In this document: positions 26,658-34,032 of the stretch, one piece after another | Position numbering within the stretch: position 1 is the stretch's first letter | Layout: each line of letters opens with the position of its first letter | Assembly: GCA_016742175.1 (NCBI GenBank) | Contig: JACVCH010000002.1 | Location: 124,001-188,000 of the forward strand | Length of the DNA: 64,000 nucleotides | From: Rhizobiaceae bacterium | Lineage (GTDB): Bacteria > Pseudomonadota > Alphaproteobacteria > Rhizobiales > Rhizobiaceae | Direction of reading: 5' to 3' | Notes under the pieces: model-generated | The model's input: the letters and a program-made list of their open reading frames with translations, nothing else | What the model was told of the DNA's origin: nothing | The model's database searches: none | Program-made: the position numbers and the translations under genes

Positions 26658-27515
26658 TCAGGCGACGATCAGGCCGGCATCCATCAAGGCAGCGCGCATT
26701 ATGGCGACGGTTTCCGGCGGAGTTTGGCGACTGGTGATGTAGGGAAGGCCCTTGCGAGGGGTCGTCCAGCCGACGGGCACGAGGTTGGCCGCGGCCGGTT
26801 CGTGGCGTTGGGCGAGTGCCCAGGATCGGCAGTCGATGGCGCAGACGTCGGCGCGGCCAGATGCGACGGCGCGGATAGAGGCGCGGTGGCCGCCCGTGGG
26901 GATGTGTTCGCTGAAGAGGTCGAGGGAGCCGAGGTCCGCCTGGAGGGCGAGGTAGCCGGACATGGAGTCGGGGACGTTGTAGGCGAAGCGCTTGTTGCGG
27001 ATGAGGTTGATGACTGCTTGCGAAGGTAGCTCCCCTACGTTGCCCCCCTCTGTCCTGCCGGACATCTCCCCCGCAAGGGGGGAGATCAATCTCGTCATCG
27101 TCCCGTCCGCGATTGCCAAGTCGATGACGTGCTTGATCTCCCCACCTGCGGGGGAGATGTCCGGCAGGACAGAGGGGGGTGCGACGGAACTCGGCGTTTC
27201 ATTGTTTGCCCGCATCAAAACCACACTGCGATAAAGCTCCCCATCCCCGCCTTCCACGTCCGAATAATCCGGCTGGCCGACGACGTGCACGTACTCGGCG
27301 AGGCCATCCCCCATCGGGCCCCAGCATGTCTGGGCGAAGAGGATGTCGGGGCGGCGCCAGAAGTCGTAGAGGTCGCCGGTCTCACGGGTCAGCGTTTCGG
27401 GAGCGTCGATGCCGGCGGCGCGCAGGGCGTCGCGGATGCGGGCCCATTCGGCGTTCGTGCCCGCGCGGACTTCCGGCCAGTCATACATGGGAAGGGCGGC
27501 GATCGGATGGGTCAT
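26658..27515 (-). CDS. PhnD-like protein without signal peptide, interrupted by an in-frame repeat
   Basis: 285 aa related to the phosphate/phosphonate PhnD group of periplasmic-binding folds. The conserved NVPDSMSGYLAL and a late DVCAIDCRSW segment can be seen. There is no signal peptide or lipobox and no permease nearby, so a cytosolic sensor or binding role is more likely than transport. Residues 113-158 are encoded by a 137-bp family A palindrome, inserted without a frameshift between the two lobes. Removing it restores the usual spacing of the family. It follows the desaturase gene on the same strand. Whether the protein is still functional is unknown. Confidence 0.7.
   Translation of the reverse strand: MTHPIAALPMYDWPEVRAGTNAEWARIRDALRAAGIDAPETLTRETGDLYDFWRRPDILFAQTCWGPMGDGLAEYVHVVGQPDYSDVEGGDGELYRSVVLMRANNETPSSVAPPSVLPDISPAGGEIKHVIDLAIADGTMTRLISPLAGEMSGRTEGGNVGELPSQAVINLIRNKRFAYNVPDSMSGYLALQADLGSLDLFSEHIPTGGHRASIRAVASGRADVCAIDCRSWALAQRHEPAAANLVPVGWTTPRKGLPYITSRQTPPETVAIMRAALMDAGLIVA
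27043..27179. repeat. Palindromic repeat family A, copy 3 (inside a gene)
   Basis: Arms 27043-27089 and 27133-27179 are near-perfect inverted copies around 43 bases, with the border TACGTTGCCCCCC on the left. In the minus-strand reading frame the arms give PPSVLPDISPAGGEI and ISPLAGEMSGRTEGGNV. No stop codon is introduced. Confidence 0.92.
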
Positions 27516-27553
27516 GAGACCTTATCGGATGCCGCGAAGGCGGGAGGCAAGCC

Positions 27554-28588
27554 CTACTCGGTCGACGGTTCGGCCGGGACCGGCGCGGAACCCAGGCCGT
27601 TGACGTTGCGGGCGCGGATGCGGGGGCGCAGCGCCCTGCCCGGCTCCGGCTGGCGGCGCAGGACGGGGTGGACGATCGGCTCCTTGGATTTGAGCGCGAA
27701 GGCGCGGAAGAGCGCCAGATAGTTCGGGAAGACGTAGCCGCCATTCATGCGCACCCATTCCTCGCGCCGGGCGCGGAAGAGGCGCGGGAGTTCGTACCAC
27801 GGCACGGTGGGCTGCTTGTGATGGACGAGGTGGAGGTTGTTGTTGAGGAAGAGGAGCGCCAGCGGCGAGCGCTCGACGATGATGGTGCGCCCGTCCGGCC
27901 GCTCCGACCATTGATGCTCGGCAAAGGTGCGGATCGCGATCAGCGACTGGCCGAGATAGACCGGGACGAGATAGAGCCACAGCGGCATCTCGAACGCGAA
28001 GACGATGATGGGCGCCAAGATGGCGAGGCCGACGAGGTGATGACGCCAGGCGCGCTGCACGCCGACATCGCCGGCGCGCAGGAGCTTCAGATCGGATGCG
28101 AGGAACGCGACGTTCGACAACGCGGGGCCGATGAGGAAGCGGCCGACCATGGTGTTGTTGAACGAGAGGAGCGCGCGCAGCCAGCCCGGCAGTGCCTCGT
28201 GCTTCCAGAACGCCTGGTAGCAGCTTTCCGGATCGTCGAACGGGTCGGTCAGCCGCTCGTCGGCGTGGTGGCACAGATGCAGCTTCTTGAAGCGGCGATA
28301 GGGATAAACGAGGCCGATCGGCAGGCCGACGAGGAATTCGTTGACGAGGCCGTTGCGGGTCGGATGGCCGTGGGCGGCCTCGTGCATCAGCGAGGATTGG
28401 AGGGCGATGGCAATGGTGAGCACGGCCACCGCGAGCCAGGGCGAGACGGTCCAGCCGATCGTGCCGGCCGCCAACCAGGCACCGTAGCACCCGGCGATGA
28501 GCACGACCGTCGGCCATTCGACGGCGCTGAAGATGGGTCGCGCGCGTGGTGTCGGCGCGGCGTGTCGATGGTTTCGTCGCATGTCCAT
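27554..28588 (-). CDS. Membrane fatty acid desaturase family protein
   Basis: 344 aa, with several membrane helices. The three histidine boxes of di-iron desaturases/hydroxylases are present: HEAAH near residue 70, HLCHH near residue 103 and HLVHH near residue 260. The start is ATG 28588 with GGGGCGGG eight bases upstream; a TTG at 28600 is less likely. It is divergent from an XRE regulator gene, with a 160-bp shared control region. The location next to bmt and the betaine genes suggests an oxygenase acting on a quaternary amine or lipid, but no substrate is supported. The C-terminus is proline- and arginine-rich. Confidence 0.82.
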   Translation of the reverse strand: MDMRRNHRHAAPTPRARPIFSAVEWPTVVLIAGCYGAWLAAGTIGWTVSPWLAVAVLTIAIALQSSLMHEAAHGHPTRNGLVNEFLVGLPIGLVYPYRRFKKLHLCHHADERLTDPFDDPESCYQAFWKHEALPGWLRALLSFNNTMVGRFLIGPALSNVAFLASDLKLLRAGDVGVQRAWRHHLVGLAILAPIIVFAFEMPLWLYLVPVYLGQSLIAIRTFAEHQWSERPDGRTIIVERSPLALLFLNNNLHLVHHKQPTVPWYELPRLFRARREEWVRMNGGYVFPNYLALFRAFALKSKEPIVHPVLRRQPEPGRALRPRIRARNVNGLGSAPVPAEPSTE

Positions 28589-28686
28589 GTCCCGCCCCAA
28601 GTCCGAATCGCTGGATCCCCCCGATCCTGCTGACAGAATGCTGACATCAAATGAGACTCACACCAATGTGACATTGCGCATATTTC

Positions 28687-28733
28687 GTTGATAGTGAAAA
28701 CCGAGTGCGGCAGATGTTTTGTTTAGTGAACAA
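28687..28733. promoter_or_regulatory. Candidate operator in the desaturase/regulator gap
   Basis: Two copies of TAGTGAA (28692-28698 and 28724-28730) are spaced 32 bases apart, the second within the near-palindrome TTGTTTAGTGAACAA. Their place between the divergent desaturase and XRE genes makes them candidate sites for the XRE regulator. Confidence 0.35.
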
Positions 28734-28750
28734 TCGCGATATGCTGCTGC

Positions 28751-29596
28751 ATGGATAAGCGCGACCTTTCCCAACTTTTCCGCGAGCGGCTGAAGCTGAT
28801 GCTGGCCCGCAGCGGCCAGAACCAGTCGGCCTTTGCCGCCGGCGTCGGCATCGACCGCTCGGCCCTGTCGCAGCTCCTGTCGGGGCAATCGACGCGGCTG
28901 CCGCGCGCGGAAACGCTGCTCAACATGGCGGCGACCTACAACGTCTCGCTCGACTGGCTGCTCGGGGTCAGCCAGGACGAGGGGCTTGCGTCGGAAATCC
29001 GCGAGAGCCTCGAGATCGAGGAAGGGACCGGCAGCTTCGACCGCACGCTGCTTGCGGCCTGGCACGCCGAGGCGGCGGGCACCAAGATTCGCTACGTGCC
29101 GGCAGGCATTCCCGACCTTTTGCGCACCGATGCGGTGATCGACTACGAGGCGGGGATCACGCGCAAGAACCGCGAAAGCCAGATCGACGAGAAGGACTAC
29201 CGGATCGACTACAACCGGCGGCCGGAGACCGACATGGAGGTCTGCATGCCGCGCCATATGCTGGAGATCTTCGCCAAGGGAAATGGCGTTTGGAGCGGGC
29301 TCGACGAGGCGGCGCGGCGCGAACAACTCGCCCATATGGCGCGGCTGGTCGACGATCTCTATCCAAGCTTCCGGCTCTATCTTTATGACGGGCGCCAGCG
29401 CTATTCGATCCCCTACACGATCTTCGGGCAAATCCGCGCGGCGATCTATGTCGGCGAGATGTATCTGGTGCTGAACGCGGTGACGCCCGTACGCACGCTG
29501 ACGCGGCATTTCGACAATCTCATCCGCGCGGCCGAAATCAACGCGCACGAGGCCGCCGCCTATTGCCGACAACTGGCCGACGACCCGATCGATTGA
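28751..29596 (+). CDS. XRE-family transcriptional regulator
   Basis: 281 aa. An HTH_3 domain covers residues about 10-72 (LARSGQNQSAFAAGVGIDRS, ALSQLLSGQ, then the VSLDWLLG tail). The remaining 200 residues are a helical effector or dimer domain of unknown type. ATG 28751. Divergent from the desaturase and 53 bases before bmt, which it may control together with the desaturase. No ligand can be named. Confidence 0.82.
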   Translation: MDKRDLSQLFRERLKLMLARSGQNQSAFAAGVGIDRSALSQLLSGQSTRLPRAETLLNMAATYNVSLDWLLGVSQDEGLASEIRESLEIEEGTGSFDRTLLAAWHAEAAGTKIRYVPAGIPDLLRTDAVIDYEAGITRKNRESQIDEKDYRIDYNRRPETDMEVCMPRHMLEIFAKGNGVWSGLDEAARREQLAHMARLVDDLYPSFRLYLYDGRQRYSIPYTIFGQIRAAIYVGEMYLVLNAVTPVRTLTRHFDNLIRAAEINAHEAAAYCRQLADDPID

Positions 29597-29599
29597 CCG

Positions 29600-29621
29600 G
29601 ATATAAAGATTTCTTTATATC
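29600..29621. promoter_or_regulatory. 22-bp palindromic operator upstream of bmt
   Basis: GATATAAAGA and TCTTTATATC are perfect inverted arms around TT, ending 28 bases before the bmt ATG. AT-rich in a GC-rich window, so a chance origin is unlikely. A palindrome in front of a methionine-cycle gene suggests an ArsR-type SAM/SAH-responsive regulator; the regulator gene is not in the window. Confidence 0.6.
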
Positions 29622-29649
29622 TTCGGCAAACAGCAAATCGAGACATTTC

Positions 29650-30660
29650 ATGGACAATCCGATCGACGCCCTGATCGCCGAGAAAGGCGTCCTCCTCGCG
29701 GACGGCGCCACCGGCACCAATCTCTTCGCGATGGGCCTTGAGGCCGGCGAGGCGCCGGAGCTCTGGAACGAGACCGCGCCGGAGAAGATCGAGGCGCTGC
29801 ACCAGGGCTTCGTCGATGCGGGCGCGGACATCATCCTCACCAATTCCTTCGGCGGCACGCGGCACCGGCTGAAGCTGCATCATGCGCAGGACCGGGTGCA
29901 CGAGATCAACCGCAAGGCGGCCGAAATCGCGCGCGGCGTCGCAGACAAGGCCGGGCGGCGCGTCATCGTTGCCGGCTCGGTCGGGCCGACGGGCGAATTG
30001 CTGGTGCCGCTCGGCGCGATGACCTATGACGACGCGGTTGCCGCCTTTGCCGAGCAGATCGAGGGCCTGAAGGCCGGGGGTGCCGAGGTCGCCTGGATCG
30101 AGACGATGTCGGCGCCGGACGAGATCAGGGCGGCCGCCGAGGCGGCGATCAAGGTCGGCCTACCCTACACCTATACCGGCTCGTTCGACACGGCCGGGCG
30201 CACCATGATGGGACTCGCGCCGGACGCGATCCACGAGGTCGGCGACCAGCTTTCGCAGCATCCGGTCGCGGTCGGGGCCAATTGCGGCGTCGGCGCGTCG
30301 GACATCCTCGCCTCGCTCCTCGACATGAGCGCGGCGCGGCCGGACGCGACGATCATCGTCAAGGGCAATTGCGGCATCCCGGAGTTCCGCGGTTCTGAAA
30401 TCCATTATTCGGGCACGCCCGAACTGATGGCCGACTATGCGCGGCTGGCGGTCGATGGAGGGGCGCGGATCGTCGGCGGCTGCTGCGGCACGTCCTTCGG
30501 CCATCTGGCCGCAATGCGCGCGGCGCTCGATGCCCACAACAAGGGCGAGCGCCCGAGCGTCGAGACGATCGAGGCGCGGATCGGGCCGATGCGCAACAAG
30601 CTCGCCTCGCAAAGCGGCGGCGAGGGCAACCGCCGCGAGCGGCGGCGCCCACGCGGTTGA
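29650..30660 (+). CDS. bmt: Betaine-homocysteine S-methyltransferase
   Basis: 336 aa homocysteine S-methyltransferase barrel. The zinc ligands Cys212, Cys278 and Cys279 match the Cys-x(n)-Cys-Cys pattern of BHMT, and the N-terminus LLADGATGTNLFAMGLEAGE is typical. It transfers a methyl group from glycine betaine to homocysteine, giving dimethylglycine and methionine. The start ATG 29650 agrees with family length. The dimethylglycine would be a substrate for the 24081-26657 enzyme, linking both to betaine breakdown. The C-terminal tail (residues 320-336) is basic and strain-variable. Confidence 0.88.
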   Translation: MDNPIDALIAEKGVLLADGATGTNLFAMGLEAGEAPELWNETAPEKIEALHQGFVDAGADIILTNSFGGTRHRLKLHHAQDRVHEINRKAAEIARGVADKAGRRVIVAGSVGPTGELLVPLGAMTYDDAVAAFAEQIEGLKAGGAEVAWIETMSAPDEIRAAAEAAIKVGLPYTYTGSFDTAGRTMMGLAPDAIHEVGDQLSQHPVAVGANCGVGASDILASLLDMSAARPDATIIVKGNCGIPEFRGSEIHYSGTPELMADYARLAVDGGARIVGGCCGTSFGHLAAMRAALDAHNKGERPSVETIEARIGPMRNKLASQSGGEGNRRERRRPRG

Positions 30661-30689
30661 CCCCTTGCAGGATGGGGAATCGATTCCCA

Positions 30690-30790
30690 TCTATGGTGTT
30701 ACGAGAGATCGTCTCCGGCTGGTGACCACGGATGTACTGGCACCGCCGTCGAGATGTTGGAAGGTCGGGTCGAAAGCCCGGCCTTTTTCG
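30690..30790 (+). ncRNA. Candidate small RNA downstream of bmt
   Basis: The 170-bp gap after bmt has no ORF but ends in a strong terminator (30763-30788). A palindrome GATGGGG/CCCATC occurs at 30671-30692 at its start. Either an independent sRNA or the structured 3' UTR of bmt. No Rfam family recognised; the 5' end is uncertain. Confidence 0.35.
30763..30788 (+). terminator. Rho-independent terminator after bmt
   Basis: GGTCGGG pairs with CCCGGCC around TCGAAAG, followed by TTTTT. Confidence 0.75.
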
Positions 30791-30833
30791 TTTCAGCCTT
30801 GCATGACGGCGACCGGCGCGGGACAGTCGCACC

Positions 30834-30998
30834 ATGATCAACGATCCGGGAAAGCGGCTGGCGGCAGGATTCTGGAAAGTGCTGGCCGGGATCGCCCTCG
30901 TGCTGCTTCTGCTGACACAGCAAGCGCGCGAGCCGGAGCCGGAGGCGACGGACGAGATCGCGCCACAGGTCGAGCCGACCGGGGAAGAGCAGCAATAG
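30834..30998 (+). CDS. Small single-span membrane protein
   Basis: 54 aa ORF. A basic N-terminus (MINDPGKRLAAGFWK) is followed by a hydrophobic span VLAGIALVLLLLT and an acidic, proline-rich tail ending EQQ. The charge pattern suits an N-in single-pass protein. No recognisable family and no strong ribosome-binding site, so this is a tentative gene. Confidence 0.42.
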   Translation: MINDPGKRLAAGFWKVLAGIALVLLLLTQQAREPEPEATDEIAPQVEPTGEEQQ

Positions 30999-31074
30999 GA
31001 ATGGAAAGTCGAAACCCGGCCGAGGACCGGGTTGAAGCTTTACGACAGCGAATTGCTGAAAGCCTTTGAGAAAA

Positions 31075-31151
31075 TGGCGCGAGTGACGGGGCTCGAACCC
31101 GCGACCTCCGGCGTGACAGGCCGGCACTCTAACCGACTGAGCTACACCCGC
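31075..31151 (-). tRNA. tRNA-Asp (GTC)
   Basis: 77-nt cloverleaf read on the minus strand. Acceptor GCGGGTG/CACTCGC (one G-T pair), D arm TAGCTCAGTCGG, anticodon stem CCGGC/GCCGG with anticodon GTC, T arm GGTTCGAGCC, discriminator G, and encoded CCA. Confidence 0.96.
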
Positions 31152-31304
31152 GCTTGGCGCTTGCTGCACGTTTCGTGCGGCCCGCGTTGGTGGGTGAATT
31201 AAGCGGTTCGACCGGAGGTGTCAAGCGCCCGAAGCCGGCCGGAACGTTATTTCGCAAGCGATCCGGTGCGACGCTGCGGAAGGCCCGGCCGATGCCAATT
31301 CGGC

Positions 31305-31333
31305 CTTGCGCGCTCGGCCCCGACGGCCTAAAT
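31305..31333 (+). promoter_or_regulatory. Candidate promoter of tRNA-Val
   Basis: CTTGCG (31305-31310), 17 bases, CTAAAT (31328-31333), close to the alphaproteobacterial CTTGAC-N17-CTATAT pattern, 15 bases before the tRNA 5' end. Confidence 0.45.
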
Positions 31334-31347
31334 CTCCAGCCTCGTGA

Positions 31348-31423
<76 letters not shown>

Positions 31424-31542
31424 TGCTTTCCGAGGGGTCGAGCGCGCTCCCTCCCCTAGCCGCGACGAAAACCGCCTCACATCGAAGTCCTGGCTTGCGC
31501 AAAGTCCGTGGCTGACGCGCCTCTTCGCATCACGTCGACCGG

Positions 31543-32568
31543 TCAGGATTGAAGGGTCATGACGGTGACGACCAAGGCCAGCAGGAACAGCGTCTCGGCA
31601 AAGACGAGCGCGATTGCGCGCCAGCCGACCGACCGCAGTTCGCCGACCGACGTCTTGATGCCGATTGCGGCAATCGCCGTGACCAGGCACCAGCGCGAGG
31701 CGTCCGAGGCCAGGAGGACGACGTCCTCCGGCACGAGACCGGCGGAATTGGCGCAGGCGAATATGACGAAGGCGACGAGGAACCACGGCAAGGACAGGCT
31801 CACCTTCCTGCGCGTCCCGGCCTGGCTGCGGGCGGCGATGGAGAGCCATGCGGCGATCGCGAGGCAGACGGGGACGAGCATCGCCACGCGCATGAGCTTC
31901 GTCACGGTGGCGCTGTCGGCGGCCGTCTCGGAGATCATGTAGCCGGCGCCCACCACCTGGGCGACATCGTGGATCGTCGCGCCCAGCAAAATCCCCGCAC
32001 GCATGTCGCTCAGTTCCAGAAAGGCGGCCAGCAGCGGATAGGCAACCATGGCGATCGTGCTGAGCGCGGTGACGGCGGCGACCGTGAAGATCGTGTCGCG
32101 CTCGTTCACCTTCGAGCGCGGCAAGATCGCCGCGATCGCCATCGCCGCAGACGCGCCGCAAATCGCCGTCGCGCCGCCCGTCAGGACGCCCTGTTCGCGG
32201 GTGAGCCCGAAATGCGGCGCAAGCAGCACGCCAAGACCGATGGTCGAGGTCACGCCCGCAAGGACCAGCAGCACCGTGCCGATCCCGAGCCCCGCAATGT
32301 CCGCGAGACCGATGCGCATGCCGAGCAGCGCAACGCCCAGCCGCAGGACCGCCTTCGAGGCGAAGGCGATGCCCGGCTTCGCAGTTTCGTCGGCCGCCAG
32401 AAAGTTCAGCGCCATCCCGAACAGCAGTGCGTAGAGGATTTGCGGTCCGCCATACTGGCCCGAGACGAACATCGCGGCCATCGCCAGCATCGCGGCGATC
32501 GCCACACCGGGGAAAAGCGTCCTTGCGAATTGCGGTACGGCAATGCGGGATTGGGAAATCGAGAGCAC
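31543..32568 (-). CDS. YeiH/UPF0324-family membrane protein (putative anion exporter)
   Basis: 341 aa with about ten membrane helices. The pattern GVLTGGATAICGASAAMAIA near residue 110 and ATIHDVAQVVGAGYMIS near residue 190 are the hallmarks of the YeiH family, members of which have been proposed to export sulfate or sulfonates. The start GTG 32568 has AGGA eight bases upstream. It ends the long hyu/prpD operon on the minus strand and could export an inorganic or organic anion released in the pathway. Confidence 0.82.
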   Translation of the reverse strand: MLSISQSRIAVPQFARTLFPGVAIAAMLAMAAMFVSGQYGGPQILYALLFGMALNFLAADETAKPGIAFASKAVLRLGVALLGMRIGLADIAGLGIGTVLLVLAGVTSTIGLGVLLAPHFGLTREQGVLTGGATAICGASAAMAIAAILPRSKVNERDTIFTVAAVTALSTIAMVAYPLLAAFLELSDMRAGILLGATIHDVAQVVGAGYMISETAADSATVTKLMRVAMLVPVCLAIAAWLSIAARSQAGTRRKVSLSLPWFLVAFVIFACANSAGLVPEDVVLLASDASRWCLVTAIAAIGIKTSVGELRSVGWRAIALVFAETLFLLALVVTVMTLQS

Positions 32569-32645
32569 GTCGAATATCCTGAACGACCGGTCAATTGGCC
32601 GGAACGCCTTAAGCGATGGGTGAACGTCAACGGTTGCGGCGGCCG

Positions 32646-34025
32646 CTAGACGTCGAGGATGGCGGAGAAGCCGGAGACATCGGCAAGGCCGTCGATGCCG
32701 GCCACCGCCGCGATGACCTCGTCCTGCCGCTTCACGTCGAAGGCGCGGGCGCTGCACTCGCGAAACTTGCGCTCGATCTCGTCCTGCGGCATGCCGCGCT
32801 CGATTTCCGCCAGGGTGACGACGCGGTGGGCCGTGATCTCCTCGCCGCCGCTGAACGCGGTGATGCGGCAATTTCGGATCGCCGGCGTGGCGGCAGTGAA
32901 ATCGTCGAGGATGTTGACGGTCGTGCTGCCGATGAGGTCGAGGACGTCGCGGTCGAGAAAGCGCGCGGCTTCGAAGCTGTCGGGCGTGACCTTGCCGTCG
33001 ATCAGCGCGCAGGCGGCCGAGAAGAGCATCGAGTGATCGGCCGTCTCGCGGGTCTTGGGCGCCCAGAGCTCGGCGTCCTTGACGGCGCCCAGATGTGCCG
33101 ACTTGTACGTGTCGATGACGAGCCGGTCGATCGGCCTTCCGGCCAGCTTGGCGCGCAGTTCCAGCGCCGTCATGATCGGAAGCTGGCAGGAATCGCGCAC
33201 GGGGAAACTCTTGATGTTGCTCTGGATGATGCCCCACGAGCCCGTGTGGCCTGCGGCGGGCAGATCGATCTCGAAGACCTCGCCGCGCGTCGCCTGGTTC
33301 CAGACGCCGAAGACACCGTCGAAGGCGTTGTAGGGACCGGTCATGCCCTCGGATGCGAGGAGCGCGGCGAAGACACCGTTGCGCGCGCCATTCGGACCGG
33401 CGCAGCCCTTCCACATCGACAATTCGCCGGCGCGCGTCTGGTAGGTACACAGATTGGGGATGAGCGCCAGCGCCAGTGCGTCGCGCAAAGCCTCGCGCGA
33501 AAGGCCGAACAGCCGTCCGCAGGCGAGCGCCGTCGCAAGAGCGCCGGAGACCGGCTGGTCCCAGCCGCGGTCGTTGAAGGGCACGGTGTCTGTGAAGCGG
33601 CACATAATCTCGTAGGCCACGATGACCGCTGCGAGGAAATCGCCGCCGCTCGCGCCCTTCGCTTCGGCCACGGCGAGGATGCCCGGCACGTAATCGGAGG
33701 GATGATGAGCGTCGCGCGTGCGGTAGGCGTCGTTGAGGTCGAGATAGCGAACCATCACCCCGTTGGCGAAGGCAGCCGCCTCGGGCGTCGTGATCGTGCC
33801 GCTGCCCCAAAGCCGTGCGCGCAGCGAACCGGCGGTTGGCTGGGCCATGCGCCGGGCGATCCGCGCCGGCGGCGCGAGATACGCCGCCATCGCCACGCCG
33901 ATGGAATCGAGAAGGCGCGCCTTGGCAGCGTCGATCCCTCGCTGGCCGGCATCGTCCAGGCGGAAGCGGTCGGCGAAGTCGACCAGCGCGTCCTCCATCG
34001 GTCCCGAAATCGTGGCTGCGCTCAT
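32646..34025 (-). CDS. MmgE/PrpD-family protein, copy 1
   Basis: 459 aa of the 2-methylcitrate dehydratase/itaconate decarboxylase fold. Conserved pieces: FANGVMVRYLDLNDAYRTRD, then YQTRAGELSMWKGCAGPNGA, and ETADHSMLFSAACALIDG. Clearly related to the PrpD at 39211-40581 in the same operon; the two share most motifs. The family catalyses dehydration or decarboxylation of hydroxy-tricarboxylic acids; the substrate here is unknown. Seven bases separate it from the amidase stop. Confidence 0.85.
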   Translation of the reverse strand: MSAATISGPMEDALVDFADRFRLDDAGQRGIDAAKARLLDSIGVAMAAYLAPPARIARRMAQPTAGSLRARLWGSGTITTPEAAAFANGVMVRYLDLNDAYRTRDAHHPSDYVPGILAVAEAKGASGGDFLAAVIVAYEIMCRFTDTVPFNDRGWDQPVSGALATALACGRLFGLSREALRDALALALIPNLCTYQTRAGELSMWKGCAGPNGARNGVFAALLASEGMTGPYNAFDGVFGVWNQATRGEVFEIDLPAAGHTGSWGIIQSNIKSFPVRDSCQLPIMTALELRAKLAGRPIDRLVIDTYKSAHLGAVKDAELWAPKTRETADHSMLFSAACALIDGKVTPDSFEAARFLDRDVLDLIGSTTVNILDDFTAATPAIRNCRITAFSGGEEITAHRVVTLAEIERGMPQDEIERKFRECSARAFDVKRQDEVIAAVAGIDGLADVSGFSAILDV

Positions 34026-34032
34026 CTCGGCG

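Noticed and set aside
2820-27179. CRISPR array from the repeated palindromes
   Set aside because: Copies are kilobases apart, palindromic, without regular spacers or cas genes.
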